Positions 1-4,726 of a DNA stretch of 18,648 nucleotides are shown here, piece by piece (position 1 is the stretch's first letter; every line of letters starts with the position of its first letter). The translations under genes and the position numbers were made by a program. Source of the DNA: Deltaproteobacteria bacterium (lineage in GTDB: Bacteria; Desulfobacterota; Desulfobacteria; Desulfobacterales; JAUVVS01); contig JAUVVS010000003.1 of the NCBI GenBank assembly GCA_030604545.1, positions 1 through 18,648 on the forward strand, read 5' to 3'. A model generated the notes under the pieces. It did no database searches. It was given only the letters and a program-made list of their open reading frames with translations, and had not been told where the DNA came from.

Positions 1-22
1 AATTAATTTGAGCATAACGCAT
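1..22 (-). CDS. IS110-family transposase, first seven codons only
   Basis: Only the start of this gene lies in the window; the rest continues beyond base 1. The minus strand reads M-R-Y-A-Q-I-N from an ATG at 20-22. This matches the start of the more complete transposase at 2352-3230 (M-N-Y-A-K-I-K), and the upstream leaders of the two are also alike. An AGGAGG ribosome-binding site lies upstream in the right arm of an inverted repeat. The call depends on similarity to the other copy, since seven codons show no domain. Confidence 0.55.
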
Positions 23-26
23 AATA

Positions 27-92
27 AGGTCCTCCTATGTTTATGGTTTTGGTTTGTGGTAAAACAAAGATAATAAATTTTGGGAGGACCTT
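27..92 (-). promoter_or_regulatory. Hairpin over the transposase ribosome-binding site, copy A
   Basis: AAGGTCCTCC at 27-36 and GGAGGACCTT at 83-92 are perfect 10-bp inverted repeats. In the minus-strand transcript the 3' arm is GGAGGACCUU just before the start codon, so it contains the AGGAGG ribosome-binding site. Pairing would hide that site in transcripts entering from outside the element. The same arrangement, with a G-U pair, is found at 3232-3290. Confidence 0.5.
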
Positions 93-104
93 TTAGGTAA
101 TATC

Positions 105-176
105 AAGCGCTTCAACTCGGACGGCTTCAGCTGTGGCATGAGGAAAAGTAGTGCCAAGGCCCGCCGACCGTTAGGC
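105..176 (+). other. attC site, right part, interrupted by IS copy A
   Basis: The sequence AAGCGCTTCAACTCGG followed by GGCTTCAGCTGTGGCATG resembles the inner arms of other attC sites here (compare 3833 and 6454). It ends in the canonical R' box GTTAGGC at 170-176. The expected RYYYAAC left box is missing, and IS copy A sits in its place. The methyltransferase starts 26 bases after R', as expected for a cassette. The pairing of the arms is poorer than in the other sites. Confidence 0.55.
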
Positions 177-201
177 ATTTAGTGATTTTGGAGATTAATA
201 A

Positions 202-909
202 ATGTTCAAAAACAGTGCGAAATGGTATGATGCCCTTTACAGCTTTAAAGACTATCAACAGGAGTCTGACACTATTGTTTCTTTGCTGAGAAGAGAACAT
301 CCGAGGGCAGATTCGATACTTAATGTTGCTTGTGGAACTGCAGAACATGACAAGTATCTTTCTAAGATGTACAGCGTCGATGGCATAGACATCAATTCAG
401 AGTTTATTGAGGTGGCCTCAAAGAAGAATCCAGATGGACAATATTTCTGTGCGGATATGACTAATTTTAAACTAACTAAAACCTATGACATAATTCTCTG
501 TTTGTTCAGTTCTATCGGGTACGTGAAGACAATAGATAATGTCATCAAAACATTTCGTTGTTTCAAGAGACACCTGAATGAAGATGGTATCATCGTGATA
601 GAGCCCTGGTTTGTACCGGCAGCATGGAATCCTGATGGTAGAGTTCATATGCTTACAGGGGAAACTACTGATGGTAAGATATGTCGTATGAATATTAGTG
701 AGCAGGAAGGCTCACTTTCTATTCTCAATTTCCACTATCTGGTCGGTACAAGCAATGGTGTTGAATACTTTACAGAACTTCATGAACTTGGTTTGTTTTC
801 GGTTGAAGAAATGAAGGAAACTTTCAAAGTTGTCGAACTCAGCGTGAACTATGACAAAGATGGATTGACTGATAGAGGGTTGTATATAGCAAGACAAGAT
901 AATGCCTAA
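202..909 (+). CDS. Class I SAM-dependent methyltransferase, cassette gene
   Basis: The 235-residue product is a cytosolic methyltransferase with a Rossmann-like SAM-binding domain. Motif I is VACGTAEH at about residues 42-49, the acidic ribose-binding strand DGIDIN is at 60-65, and an ADMTNF motif follows near 84-89. It resembles the small-molecule methyltransferases related to TylM1/DesVI sugar N-methyltransferases and glycine/sarcosine methyltransferases; the substrate cannot be read from the sequence. The ATG has GGAG about eight bases upstream. The gene fills a cassette between the R' box at 170-176 and the attC at 904, whose left box contains its stop codon. This stop-inside-attC packing is typical of integron cassettes. 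It has no promoter of its own that I could identify, so expression probably depends on the array or on a neighbouring element. Confidence 0.85.
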   Translation: MFKNSAKWYDALYSFKDYQQESDTIVSLLRREHPRADSILNVACGTAEHDKYLSKMYSVDGIDINSEFIEVASKKNPDGQYFCADMTNFKLTKTYDIILCLFSSIGYVKTIDNVIKTFRCFKRHLNEDGIIVIEPWFVPAAWNPDGRVHMLTGETTDGKICRMNISEQEGSLSILNFHYLVGTSNGVEYFTELHELGLFSVEEMKETFKVVELSVNYDKDGLTDRGLYIARQDNA

Positions 910-974
910 CAAATCACTGCACAGGAATTGTCATTCGCTACGCTCATGCCAATCCAGTGAGTTCTGCGTTTTAG
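904..974 (+). other. attC recombination site after the methyltransferase
   Basis: The R'' box GCCTAAC (904-910) overlaps the stop codon. The arms CACT...GGAATTG and CAATCC-AGTG pair with one bulged A, enclosing a CATTCGCTACGCTCATG loop. The right end is GCGTTTTAGAGC, so R' (GTTTTAG) departs from the GTTRRRY consensus. The bulge and short arms are as expected for the folded bottom strand used by integron integrases. The degenerate R' may reduce its activity. Confidence 0.7.
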
Positions 975-984
975 AGCACCGGTT

Positions 985-1254
985 TTACATTTTGAACAAT
1001 TTAGAGTGAGAGCCTGTTCTGACCGGGATTAAGGTATCTGAAGTTATTTTATAAATGAGGAGCCAATCAGGAGCAATGTGACATTCACGGTAATTTTTCC
1101 ATTTACCTGAGAGAGGATGATCTTGATAATGTTCATCCAATTTATTCTTTCGTGATAAATCTTCGACTAAGATTTTTAATTTTTCAATGTTCTTGTTTTG
1201 CTTCTGATTTTTTTTGTAGTCTTTTTTAAACTGGGAGGTATATTTAATATTCAA
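985..1254 (-). CDS. yafQ: YafQ-family mRNA interferase toxin
   Basis: This 89-residue toxin of the RelE/ParE superfamily cleaves mRNA in the translating ribosome and is neutralised by the DinJ-type antitoxin encoded just upstream. The residues described for E. coli YafQ (H50, H63, D67, W68, H87, F91) all have counterparts four positions earlier: H46, H59, D63, W64, H83 and F87, so the active site looks intact. The start is a TTG that overlaps the antitoxin stop as TTGA. An AGGAG eight bases upstream, inside the antitoxin gene, supports this start and implies translational coupling. The pair runs opposite to all other cassette genes and lies between the attC sites at 904 and 1607, so it is a cassette with its own promoter. 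Toxin-antitoxin cassettes of this kind are common in large chromosomal integrons, where they are thought to stabilise the array. Confidence 0.88.
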   Translation of the reverse strand: MNIKYTSQFKKDYKKNQKQNKNIEKLKILVEDLSRKNKLDEHYQDHPLSGKWKNYRECHIAPDWLLIYKITSDTLIPVRTGSHSKLFKM

Positions 1255-1511
1255 TTATTCAACTCCTGGAACAGATCATCAACGGAGGAAACTTCGTTCA
1301 ATTCCTCCCCCCTTTCAGTTTTCTCAAGGGTTTTAACGGTGAGGTCATTTGGAATCTTGATATCGAAAGGTATTCCTCGATGTAATGTAACCTGAGTTAA
1401 ATATAGTGAGATTGCTTCAGACATTGACAAATTGAGTGTGTTCAAAATTTTTTGCGCTTTTTTCTTTAATTCAGGATTTATACGCGCTTGAATTGTTGCA
1501 GTTTTAGACAT
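1251..1511 (-). CDS. dinJ: DinJ/RelB-family antitoxin
   Basis: The 86-residue antitoxin has an N-terminal ribbon-helix-helix DNA-binding part (roughly residues 3-45, with TATIQARINPELKKKA and NLSMSEAISLYL). Its C-terminal tail, which contains VDDLFQEL near the end, is expected to wrap the toxin. It should bind and neutralise YafQ and, alone or in complex, repress the operon. I chose the ATG at 1509-1511 because a GGAG lies seven to eight bases upstream. An in-frame ATG at 1523 would place the start inside that ribosome-binding site. The stop overlaps the TTG start of the toxin. An AATGTA/TACATT inverted repeat just upstream (1525-1549) is a plausible operator. Confidence 0.88.
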   Translation of the reverse strand: MSKTATIQARINPELKKKAQKILNTLNLSMSEAISLYLTQVTLHRGIPFDIKIPNDLTVKTLEKTERGEELNEVSSVDDLFQELNN

Positions 1512-1524
1512 GATATACTCCAAA

Positions 1525-1549
1525 AATGTAGTTACAAATGCATTACATT
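1525..1549 (-). promoter_or_regulatory. Possible operator of the yafQ-dinJ operon
   Basis: AATGTA (1525-1530) and TACATT (1544-1549) form an inverted repeat with a 13-base spacer, immediately upstream of the dinJ ribosome-binding site. Ribbon-helix-helix antitoxins usually bind such repeats over their own promoter. A TGTAAT hexamer on the minus strand here could serve as a -10 box, but I see no convincing -35 box. Confidence 0.35.
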
Positions 1550-1606
1550 GAATTTACAAATTTAAACTCTATATGCAAGTAAAAGTTCACAAACTAAAAA
1601 TCGGTG

Positions 1607-1681
1607 CCCTAACGGCTTCAACTTGACGCCTTCAAGCGTGGCATGCGTAATGAATTTGGTAACAGTCGGCGCAAGTTAAGC
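1607..1681 (+). other. attC site, left part, interrupted by the IS110-type element
   Basis: The R'' box is CCCTAAC (1607-1613), followed by GGCTTCAACTTGACGCC. The right arm GGCGCAAGTTAAGC ends at 1681. These arms are nearly those of the intact attC at 15773-15863, where GGCGCAAGTTAAGCC is followed by CTGTTC and the R' box. Here the sequence stops at GTTAAGC and the IS begins. The missing end (GCGCCGATC plus GTTAGGC) is found at 3309-3323 on the other side of the IS. Confidence 0.75.
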
Positions 1682-1952
1682 TTAGCCGCATATTAAAGGT
1701 CCAAAGTCCCGCCGGAGGGCGGATCTTCGACAAGAAAAAACAGTATTCCCTTTCGATTTTTATCTACTTTTATTTGATTTTGAATCAAAAACACCCCGTA
1801 ATCTTTTCTTTTCCTTCTTCTGACTCGATATTCTAAAGTGAGGCTGAATGATTGTTTTAAATCATCCGCACCAGCCGCATATTGGATTCTCCTGTGTCTT
1901 GTTTTAGACACAGGCGTCCGTCATTTTACGGACACAGAAATATTACGGTACC

Positions 1953-2007
1953 GTTAAAGGGGTGAGATAATTATTTCCAACGGTTAATCTTATCTCATCC
2001 CTTAAAC
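1953..2007. repeat. Long imperfect inverted repeat in the IS 3' region
   Basis: GTTAAAGGGGTGAGATAA (1953-1970) pairs with TTATCTCATCCCTTAAAC (1990-2007) across a 19-base loop. There is one non-complementary pair near the base and one G-T pair within the stem. It lies in the noncoding 3' part of the IS, where IS1111 elements encode their guide RNA. It is also attC-like in having GTTAAAG at one edge, but it lacks the bulges and asymmetric arms of an attC. Its role is unknown. Confidence 0.5.
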
Positions 2008-2206
2008 CACGCCATTCGATTTATTAGAACTACCACCATTTGGCGGTTTTAGCGATAAAGCAGTACTGTGGTCACGGGCCACGCCAGTGGGCGGGCAGGC
2101 AGATGACCAGAAAAAAAAGATCACAGTTTCCTATGTTTAACTACGGAAAGAGACTTGGTTTATGAATCTAAATACAGAGTCTATTCTTCCACAAACAGCT
2201 CTGGAT

Positions 2207-2231
2207 ACATCCTTTAAGGATGTCTTTTTTT
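2207..2231 (+). terminator. Intrinsic terminator, plus strand
   Basis: ACATCC (2207-2212) and GGATGT (2218-2223) form a perfect 6-bp stem with a short loop, followed by C and seven T residues. No plus-strand gene longer than about 20 codons lies upstream between 1690 and 2207. The terminator therefore either ends an unannotated RNA or shields the transposase from antisense transcription. Confidence 0.55.
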
Positions 2232-2351
2232 AAACTCAAGCCTCTTACCGCAGTGATATTACAAGGTAGACATCCCGGATCAATCGCTTAAGGAGACTGG
2301 ATTTTGCCATACGTGGAAGAGCACTATCCGTCCAGGCGGCGCACCGGATCC

Positions 2352-3230
2352 TCAGGATGCCACCTTGAGAAAACGATCTTCATCAAAGGCAACTTTTTTC
2401 TTTAGCATATGATAAACAGCCACAGCAAACTTATGAGAGATGATACCACAGGCTAATTTCGCACAGCGTTTGGCTTCTAGTTTCTGATAATAGGCATTGA
2501 TTCGCTCACTGGATTGCCGGGCATGTGTGATTATCTGACCGTATGCCCATTTCAGATAGGGATTTCCCATCTTTTGGTTTCTGCCGTACTTGTTTTTGCC
2601 GGCCGAAATTCTTTGCACACGGATAACCCGGCAATAGGAAGAATAGTTCTGCACCCTTGGGAAACGGTTAATATCATGGGTTTCATAAAGTATAGAAAGC
2701 GCCAGCATATATCACCAACCCCTGTTACACTTTACATCTTTACCACGAAACTCACAAATGCCTTGCTGGCGCAATAGCAATTGAACGTGCGTGTATGCTT
2801 CGCTGCGATGACGCACCAGACGGTGACGACGCCTTAAAAGATCACGTACGGCACGCATTTCTTTGGGATAGGGATACGCTTGTGGAAACAGATTACTCCG
2901 CATCAGGTGAGCGATCGTTTCAGCGTCCAGGGGATCATTCTTCTGCTTATTTCCGGCAATCGCTTTCATATAGGCAGCATGACCCAAATAAAATGGAATA
3001 CCTGCTTCAACACAACCATCATAAAGCCAATAATAGTTGAACGTCGACTCCACCCCGGCAGCAATGTCTGGAAGAAAAGGAGTCAGGATTTGCTTGAATA
3101 GTGCAAAATTGTTTGGCATATTACGCTTGTAGAGAACCTGACCCTCACGGTCTAATATCTTGAGATACATGCTGTTGGCGTGAAGGTCAATACCACATAA
3201 ATAACGTTGCTTAATTTTAGCGTAATTCAT
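2352..3230 (-). pseudogene. IS110-family transposase, internal deletion and frameshift
   Basis: The first 172 codons (3230 down to 2712) hold the RuvC-like DEDD domain, with acidic residues at D15 (GIDLH), E61 (VESTFNYYW), D99 and D102 (KNDPLDAE). The last 118 codons (2708-2352) hold the Transposase_20 domain, with the serine-containing motif ISAGK and a GNPYLKW motif. IS110 transposases are usually about 330-400 residues. Roughly 70 residues of the linker between the domains are missing, with the join just after LLRQQGICEF. A shift of two bases follows: the minus strand reads GGGGTTGGTGATATATGCTGGCG, where removing one AT would give the expected GVGDMLALSILYE. The protein is therefore split and probably inactive, although its guide RNA could act with a transposase from copy A. 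The start codon has AAGGAG about seven bases upstream. Confidence 0.85.
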
Positions 3231-3231
3231 G

Positions 3232-3290
3232 AAAGGTCTCCTTATGTTATTGGTTAGGGGTAACCATAATATAATTATTGGGGGACCTTT
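3232..3290 (-). promoter_or_regulatory. Hairpin over the transposase ribosome-binding site, copy B
   Basis: AAAGGTCTCC (3232-3241) and GGGGACCTTT (3281-3290) are inverted repeats. On the minus strand the start-proximal arm is GGAGACCTTT, which contains the GGAG of the transposase ribosome-binding site. In copy A (27-92) the same stem pairs with different bases. Here one A-U pair is replaced by a G-U pair and one position is deleted from each arm, so pairing is preserved while the sequence changes. Confidence 0.5.
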
Positions 3291-3302
3291 TATAAAATAT
3301 CG

Positions 3303-3323
3303 GTTAAGCGCCGATCGTTAGGC
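3303..3323 (+). other. attC site, right end displaced by the IS
   Basis: GTTAAGCGCCGATC followed by the R' box GTTAGGC (3317-3323) completes the attC begun at 1607. Joined at GTTAAGC, the right arm reads GGCGCAAGTTAAGCGCC, then GATC and R', close to the intact attC at 15773-15863. The SEC-C gene starts 35 bases later. Confidence 0.7.
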
Positions 3324-3357
3324 TGCTATATACAATAAAAAGAAAGTTTCTTGCTCT

Positions 3358-3807
3358 ATGGGTATTCCACGTAATTCTCTATGCCCTTGTGGCAGTGGAA
3401 AGAAATATAAAAATTGTTGTTTTCAGAAAAATTTTATTGAAGTACCGACTAAGAGAAAAGATGTAGTATTTACAATGCTAGGGCAAGATAATATTACCCA
3501 GCAAATAACTAACATGGATTCTATTCCAACTCACAATGAAAGTGGGATAAGGCCGAATATTACGAAAGATCAGATGATGGATTTATGTCTCGATGAAATC
3601 TATACAATTTTGAAAGATGAAAAAGTAAATATGTTAGTAGATTTGGTAAACCTTGTAGTTCATGATATGGATATAGTTCCCACTTTTACATATAGAGAAA
3701 TTGCAACACAAATTGAGAATGATAATAGATTTTCGATATATGAGAAGCAAATTTGTAGTTTAAGTGGGACAGATCCATTAAAGTTAATGGTTGATAATCT
3801 TTCATAA
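3358..3807 (+). CDS. SEC-C motif protein, cassette gene
   Basis: The 149-residue product starts with a SEC-C metal-binding motif: C9-P-C11-G-S-G-K-K-Y-K-N-C20-C21. This is the small zinc-binding element first described at the SecA C-terminus and found in many unrelated proteins. The remaining 125 residues are mostly helical in character and match no family I recognise; they include DQMMDLCLDEIYTIL and a VNLVVHDMD segment. The motif may bind the ribosome or SecB-like partners, but in stand-alone proteins its role is generally unknown. The ATG lies 35 bases after an R' box and the attC at 3833 follows 26 bases after the stop, so this is a complete cassette. The gene is AT-rich. The upstream ribosome-binding site is weak (AAAGAAAG). 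Confidence 0.75.
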   Translation: MGIPRNSLCPCGSGKKYKNCCFQKNFIEVPTKRKDVVFTMLGQDNITQQITNMDSIPTHNESGIRPNITKDQMMDLCLDEIYTILKDEKVNMLVDLVNLVVHDMDIVPTFTYREIATQIENDNRFSIYEKQICSLSGTDPLKLMVDNLS

Positions 3808-3832
3808 ATCATTGTTTATAAATTAATTGGCA

Positions 3833-3923
3833 GCCTAACAATCTGCTCAACAGGAAGCCTTCAGCTGTGGCATGAAGTCACATCTTGCTTGCATCCGGCT
3901 CCTGTTAGCAGTGGCCGTTAGAA
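3833..3923 (+). other. attC recombination site after the SEC-C gene
   Basis: R'' is GCCTAAC (3833-3839). The left arm CTGCTCAACAGGAAGCC pairs with the right arm GGCTCCTGTTAGCAG, leaving small bulges. R' is GTTAGAA (3917-3923), with a non-consensus last base. The loop contains TTCAGCTGTGGCATGAAG, a phrase shared with the attC remnant at 105-176. Confidence 0.8.
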
Positions 3924-3936
3924 TACCAATCTTTAA

Positions 3937-3966
3937 TTTGCCTACTATGAAACATTTCTTTATATT
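3937..3966 (+). promoter_or_regulatory. Possible promoter of the PIN/Phd operon
   Basis: TTTGCC (3937-3942) and TATATT (3961-3966), with an 18-base spacer, are a reasonable -35/-10 pair. They lie just after the R' box of the preceding attC and just before the palindrome at 3970-3983. A private promoter is expected for a toxin-antitoxin cassette. FCB-group promoters often deviate from the E. coli consensus, so this is tentative. Confidence 0.4.
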
Positions 3967-3969
3967 ATT

Positions 3970-3983
3970 TGTACAATTGTACA
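3970..3983. promoter_or_regulatory. Perfect palindromic operator with TGTACA cores
   Basis: TGTACAATTGTACA is a perfect 14-bp palindrome made of two TGTACA hexamers. It sits between the candidate -10 box and the ribosome-binding site of the PIN toxin. TGTACA is the known operator core recognised by YefM of the Phd/YefM antitoxin family, and the second gene of this operon encodes such an antitoxin. Autorepression at this site is therefore likely. Confidence 0.65.
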
Positions 3984-3998
3984 GATAGGAGAAAAATC

Positions 3999-4391
3999 TT
4001 GAACATTATAGTTGATACCTCCATCATTATCTCAGTTATCATTAATGAAGAAAATAAGAAACGTATTATTGAATTAACAAAAGGATCTAATCTCTTTGCT
4101 CCAGCTTCTTTACACTGGGAAATTGGCAATGCATTCTCAGCAATTTTTAAACGTGAAAAATTGAATATCAAACAAGCCAGGATTGCTTTGAAGTATTATA
4201 GTGAAATACCTATCAGATTTACCGATTTGGATCTAGAAAATGTTTTGAACATCGCAAATAAATATAAGATTTATGCATATGACGCATATTTTATCGAAAC
4301 TGCTAAAGAATTGAATGCGCCACTATTTTCACTTGATAAAAATCTATTACAGATAGCAAGAAAAGAAGGACTAAAAGTAATTGAGGTATAA
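3999..4391 (+). CDS. PIN-domain RNase toxin
   Basis: The 130-residue product is a VapC-like PIN-domain ribonuclease. The acidic metal-binding residues are visible: D6 (IVDTSI), E41 (HWEIGNA), D95 (YDAYFIE) and D113 (SLDKNL). The start is taken as TTG at 3999 because a perfect AGGAG lies seven bases upstream and the protein then begins MNIIVDTS, as PIN toxins do. An upstream in-frame ATG at 3969 would overlap the operator and has no ribosome-binding site. The toxin gene precedes its partner, with two bases between stop and GTG, which reverses the usual antitoxin-first order. The target RNA cannot be predicted; PIN toxins cleave tRNA, rRNA or mRNA. The operon lies between the attC at 3833 and the half-attC at 4618, so it is a former cassette. 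Confidence 0.88.
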   Translation: MNIIVDTSIIISVIINEENKKRIIELTKGSNLFAPASLHWEIGNAFSAIFKREKLNIKQARIALKYYSEIPIRFTDLDLENVLNIANKYKIYAYDAYFIETAKELNAPLFSLDKNLLQIARKEGLKVIEV

Positions 4392-4393
4392 AT

Positions 4394-4612
4394 GTGACTA
4401 CATATACATATTCAGAGGCAAGGCAAAATTTTGCGGCAGTGTTGGATAAAGCTAAAAAAGAAGGAAAAGTGCTGATAAAAAAAAGAGATGGCTCGTCCTT
4501 TATTTTATCACCTTTACCATTGGCTGAATCCCCACTTAATGTAAGAGGAATTAATATAGATTTGACTTCGCAAGAGATCATTGATGTACTCAAAGAAGTA
4601 AGAAGAAGGTAA
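4394..4612 (+). CDS. Phd/YefM-type antitoxin
   Basis: The 72-residue protein begins T-T-Y-T-Y-S-E-A-R-Q-N-F-A-A-V-L-D-K-A, the characteristic N-terminal DNA-binding fold of the Phd/YefM family. Its flexible C-terminal part (after about residue 45) should bind the PIN toxin encoded immediately upstream. The GTG start has a GAGG seven bases upstream, and the toxin stop lies two bases before it, so the two are translated together. The TGTACA palindrome at 3970-3983 fits the operator type known for YefM. Because the antitoxin comes second, its dosage relative to the toxin must rely on stronger translation or on tight repression. Only half an attC follows. Confidence 0.85.
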   Translation: MTTYTYSEARQNFAAVLDKAKKEGKVLIKKRDGSSFILSPLPLAESPLNVRGINIDLTSQEIIDVLKEVRRR

Positions 4613-4617
4613 CGGGC

Positions 4618-4642
4618 ATCTAACAATCTGCTCAAGTCGAGG
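4618..4642 (+). other. Half attC site, left arm only
   Basis: ATCTAAC at 4618-4624 followed by AATCTGCTCAAGTCGAGG matches the left end of the attC at 3833 (CTAACAATCTGCTCAA shared). No complementary right arm or GTTRRRY box occurs before the dipeptidase gene. The cassette end was therefore truncated, perhaps by the event that placed the dipeptidase next to it. Confidence 0.55.
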
Positions 4643-4712
4643 CTTCTGCAACCAGGAACTTTAAAAATCTTGTAACCGCTTTTAAACTAATAAAACAGGG
4701 ATTCACAAAAAA

Positions 4713-4720
4713 GGGGGGGG
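4713..4720 (+). repeat. Run of eight G in the dipeptidase ribosome-binding region
   Basis: Eight consecutive G residues follow a run of six A residues and end six bases before the dipeptidase ATG. The run is where the ribosome-binding site should be. Runs of this length are prone to slippage, so spacing or strength of translation could vary between cells. Confidence 0.6.
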
Positions 4721-4726
4721 ATAACT

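Larger units (their letters stand above)
1..104 (-). mobile_element. IS110/IS1111-type element copy A, transposase-start end
   Basis: This is the transposase-proximal end of an insertion sequence whose body lies outside the window. It aligns with 3207-3302 of the second element: same start-codon region, same inverted repeat around the leader, and the same terminal pattern of GGACCTTTTA, three variable bases, then AATATC. The right boundary is placed where the copies diverge and attC-like sequence begins (AAGCGCTTCAACTCGG). Both copies have the same orientation and both abut attC sequence. Confidence 0.6.
1682..3302 (-). mobile_element. IS110/IS1111-type element inserted in an attC site
   Basis: The element is about 1.6 kb, with a broken DEDD transposase (2352-3230, minus strand), a short 5' leader (3231-3302) and a long 3' noncoding part (1682-2351). 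Both ends carry a subterminal inverted repeat, AAAGGTCC at 1695-1702 and GGACCTTT at 3283-3290, each about 12-13 bases from the proposed tip. Subterminal repeats are typical of the IS1111 branch. GTTAAGC occurs at both junctions (1675-1681 and 3303-3309), and joining the flanks there restores a normal attC. Elements of the IS1111-attC group are known to target attC sites. In IS1111 elements the target-choosing seekRNA/bridge RNA comes from the noncoding part 3' of the transposase, which here is 1682-2351. The 3' part is longer than usual and may contain extra inserted DNA. Confidence 0.75.

Noticed and set aside
1693..1911. 72-codon minus-strand frame in the IS 3' region
   Set aside because: It has no ribosome-binding site, no recognisable domain and a composition like noncoding sequence; it ends in a GC-rich hairpin-like patch (1708-1723).
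2103..2165. 20-codon plus-strand frame starting M-T-R-K-K-R-S-Q-F-P
   Set aside because: It resembles the start of some transposases but has no ribosome-binding site and stops at once; too short to support as a gene or remnant.
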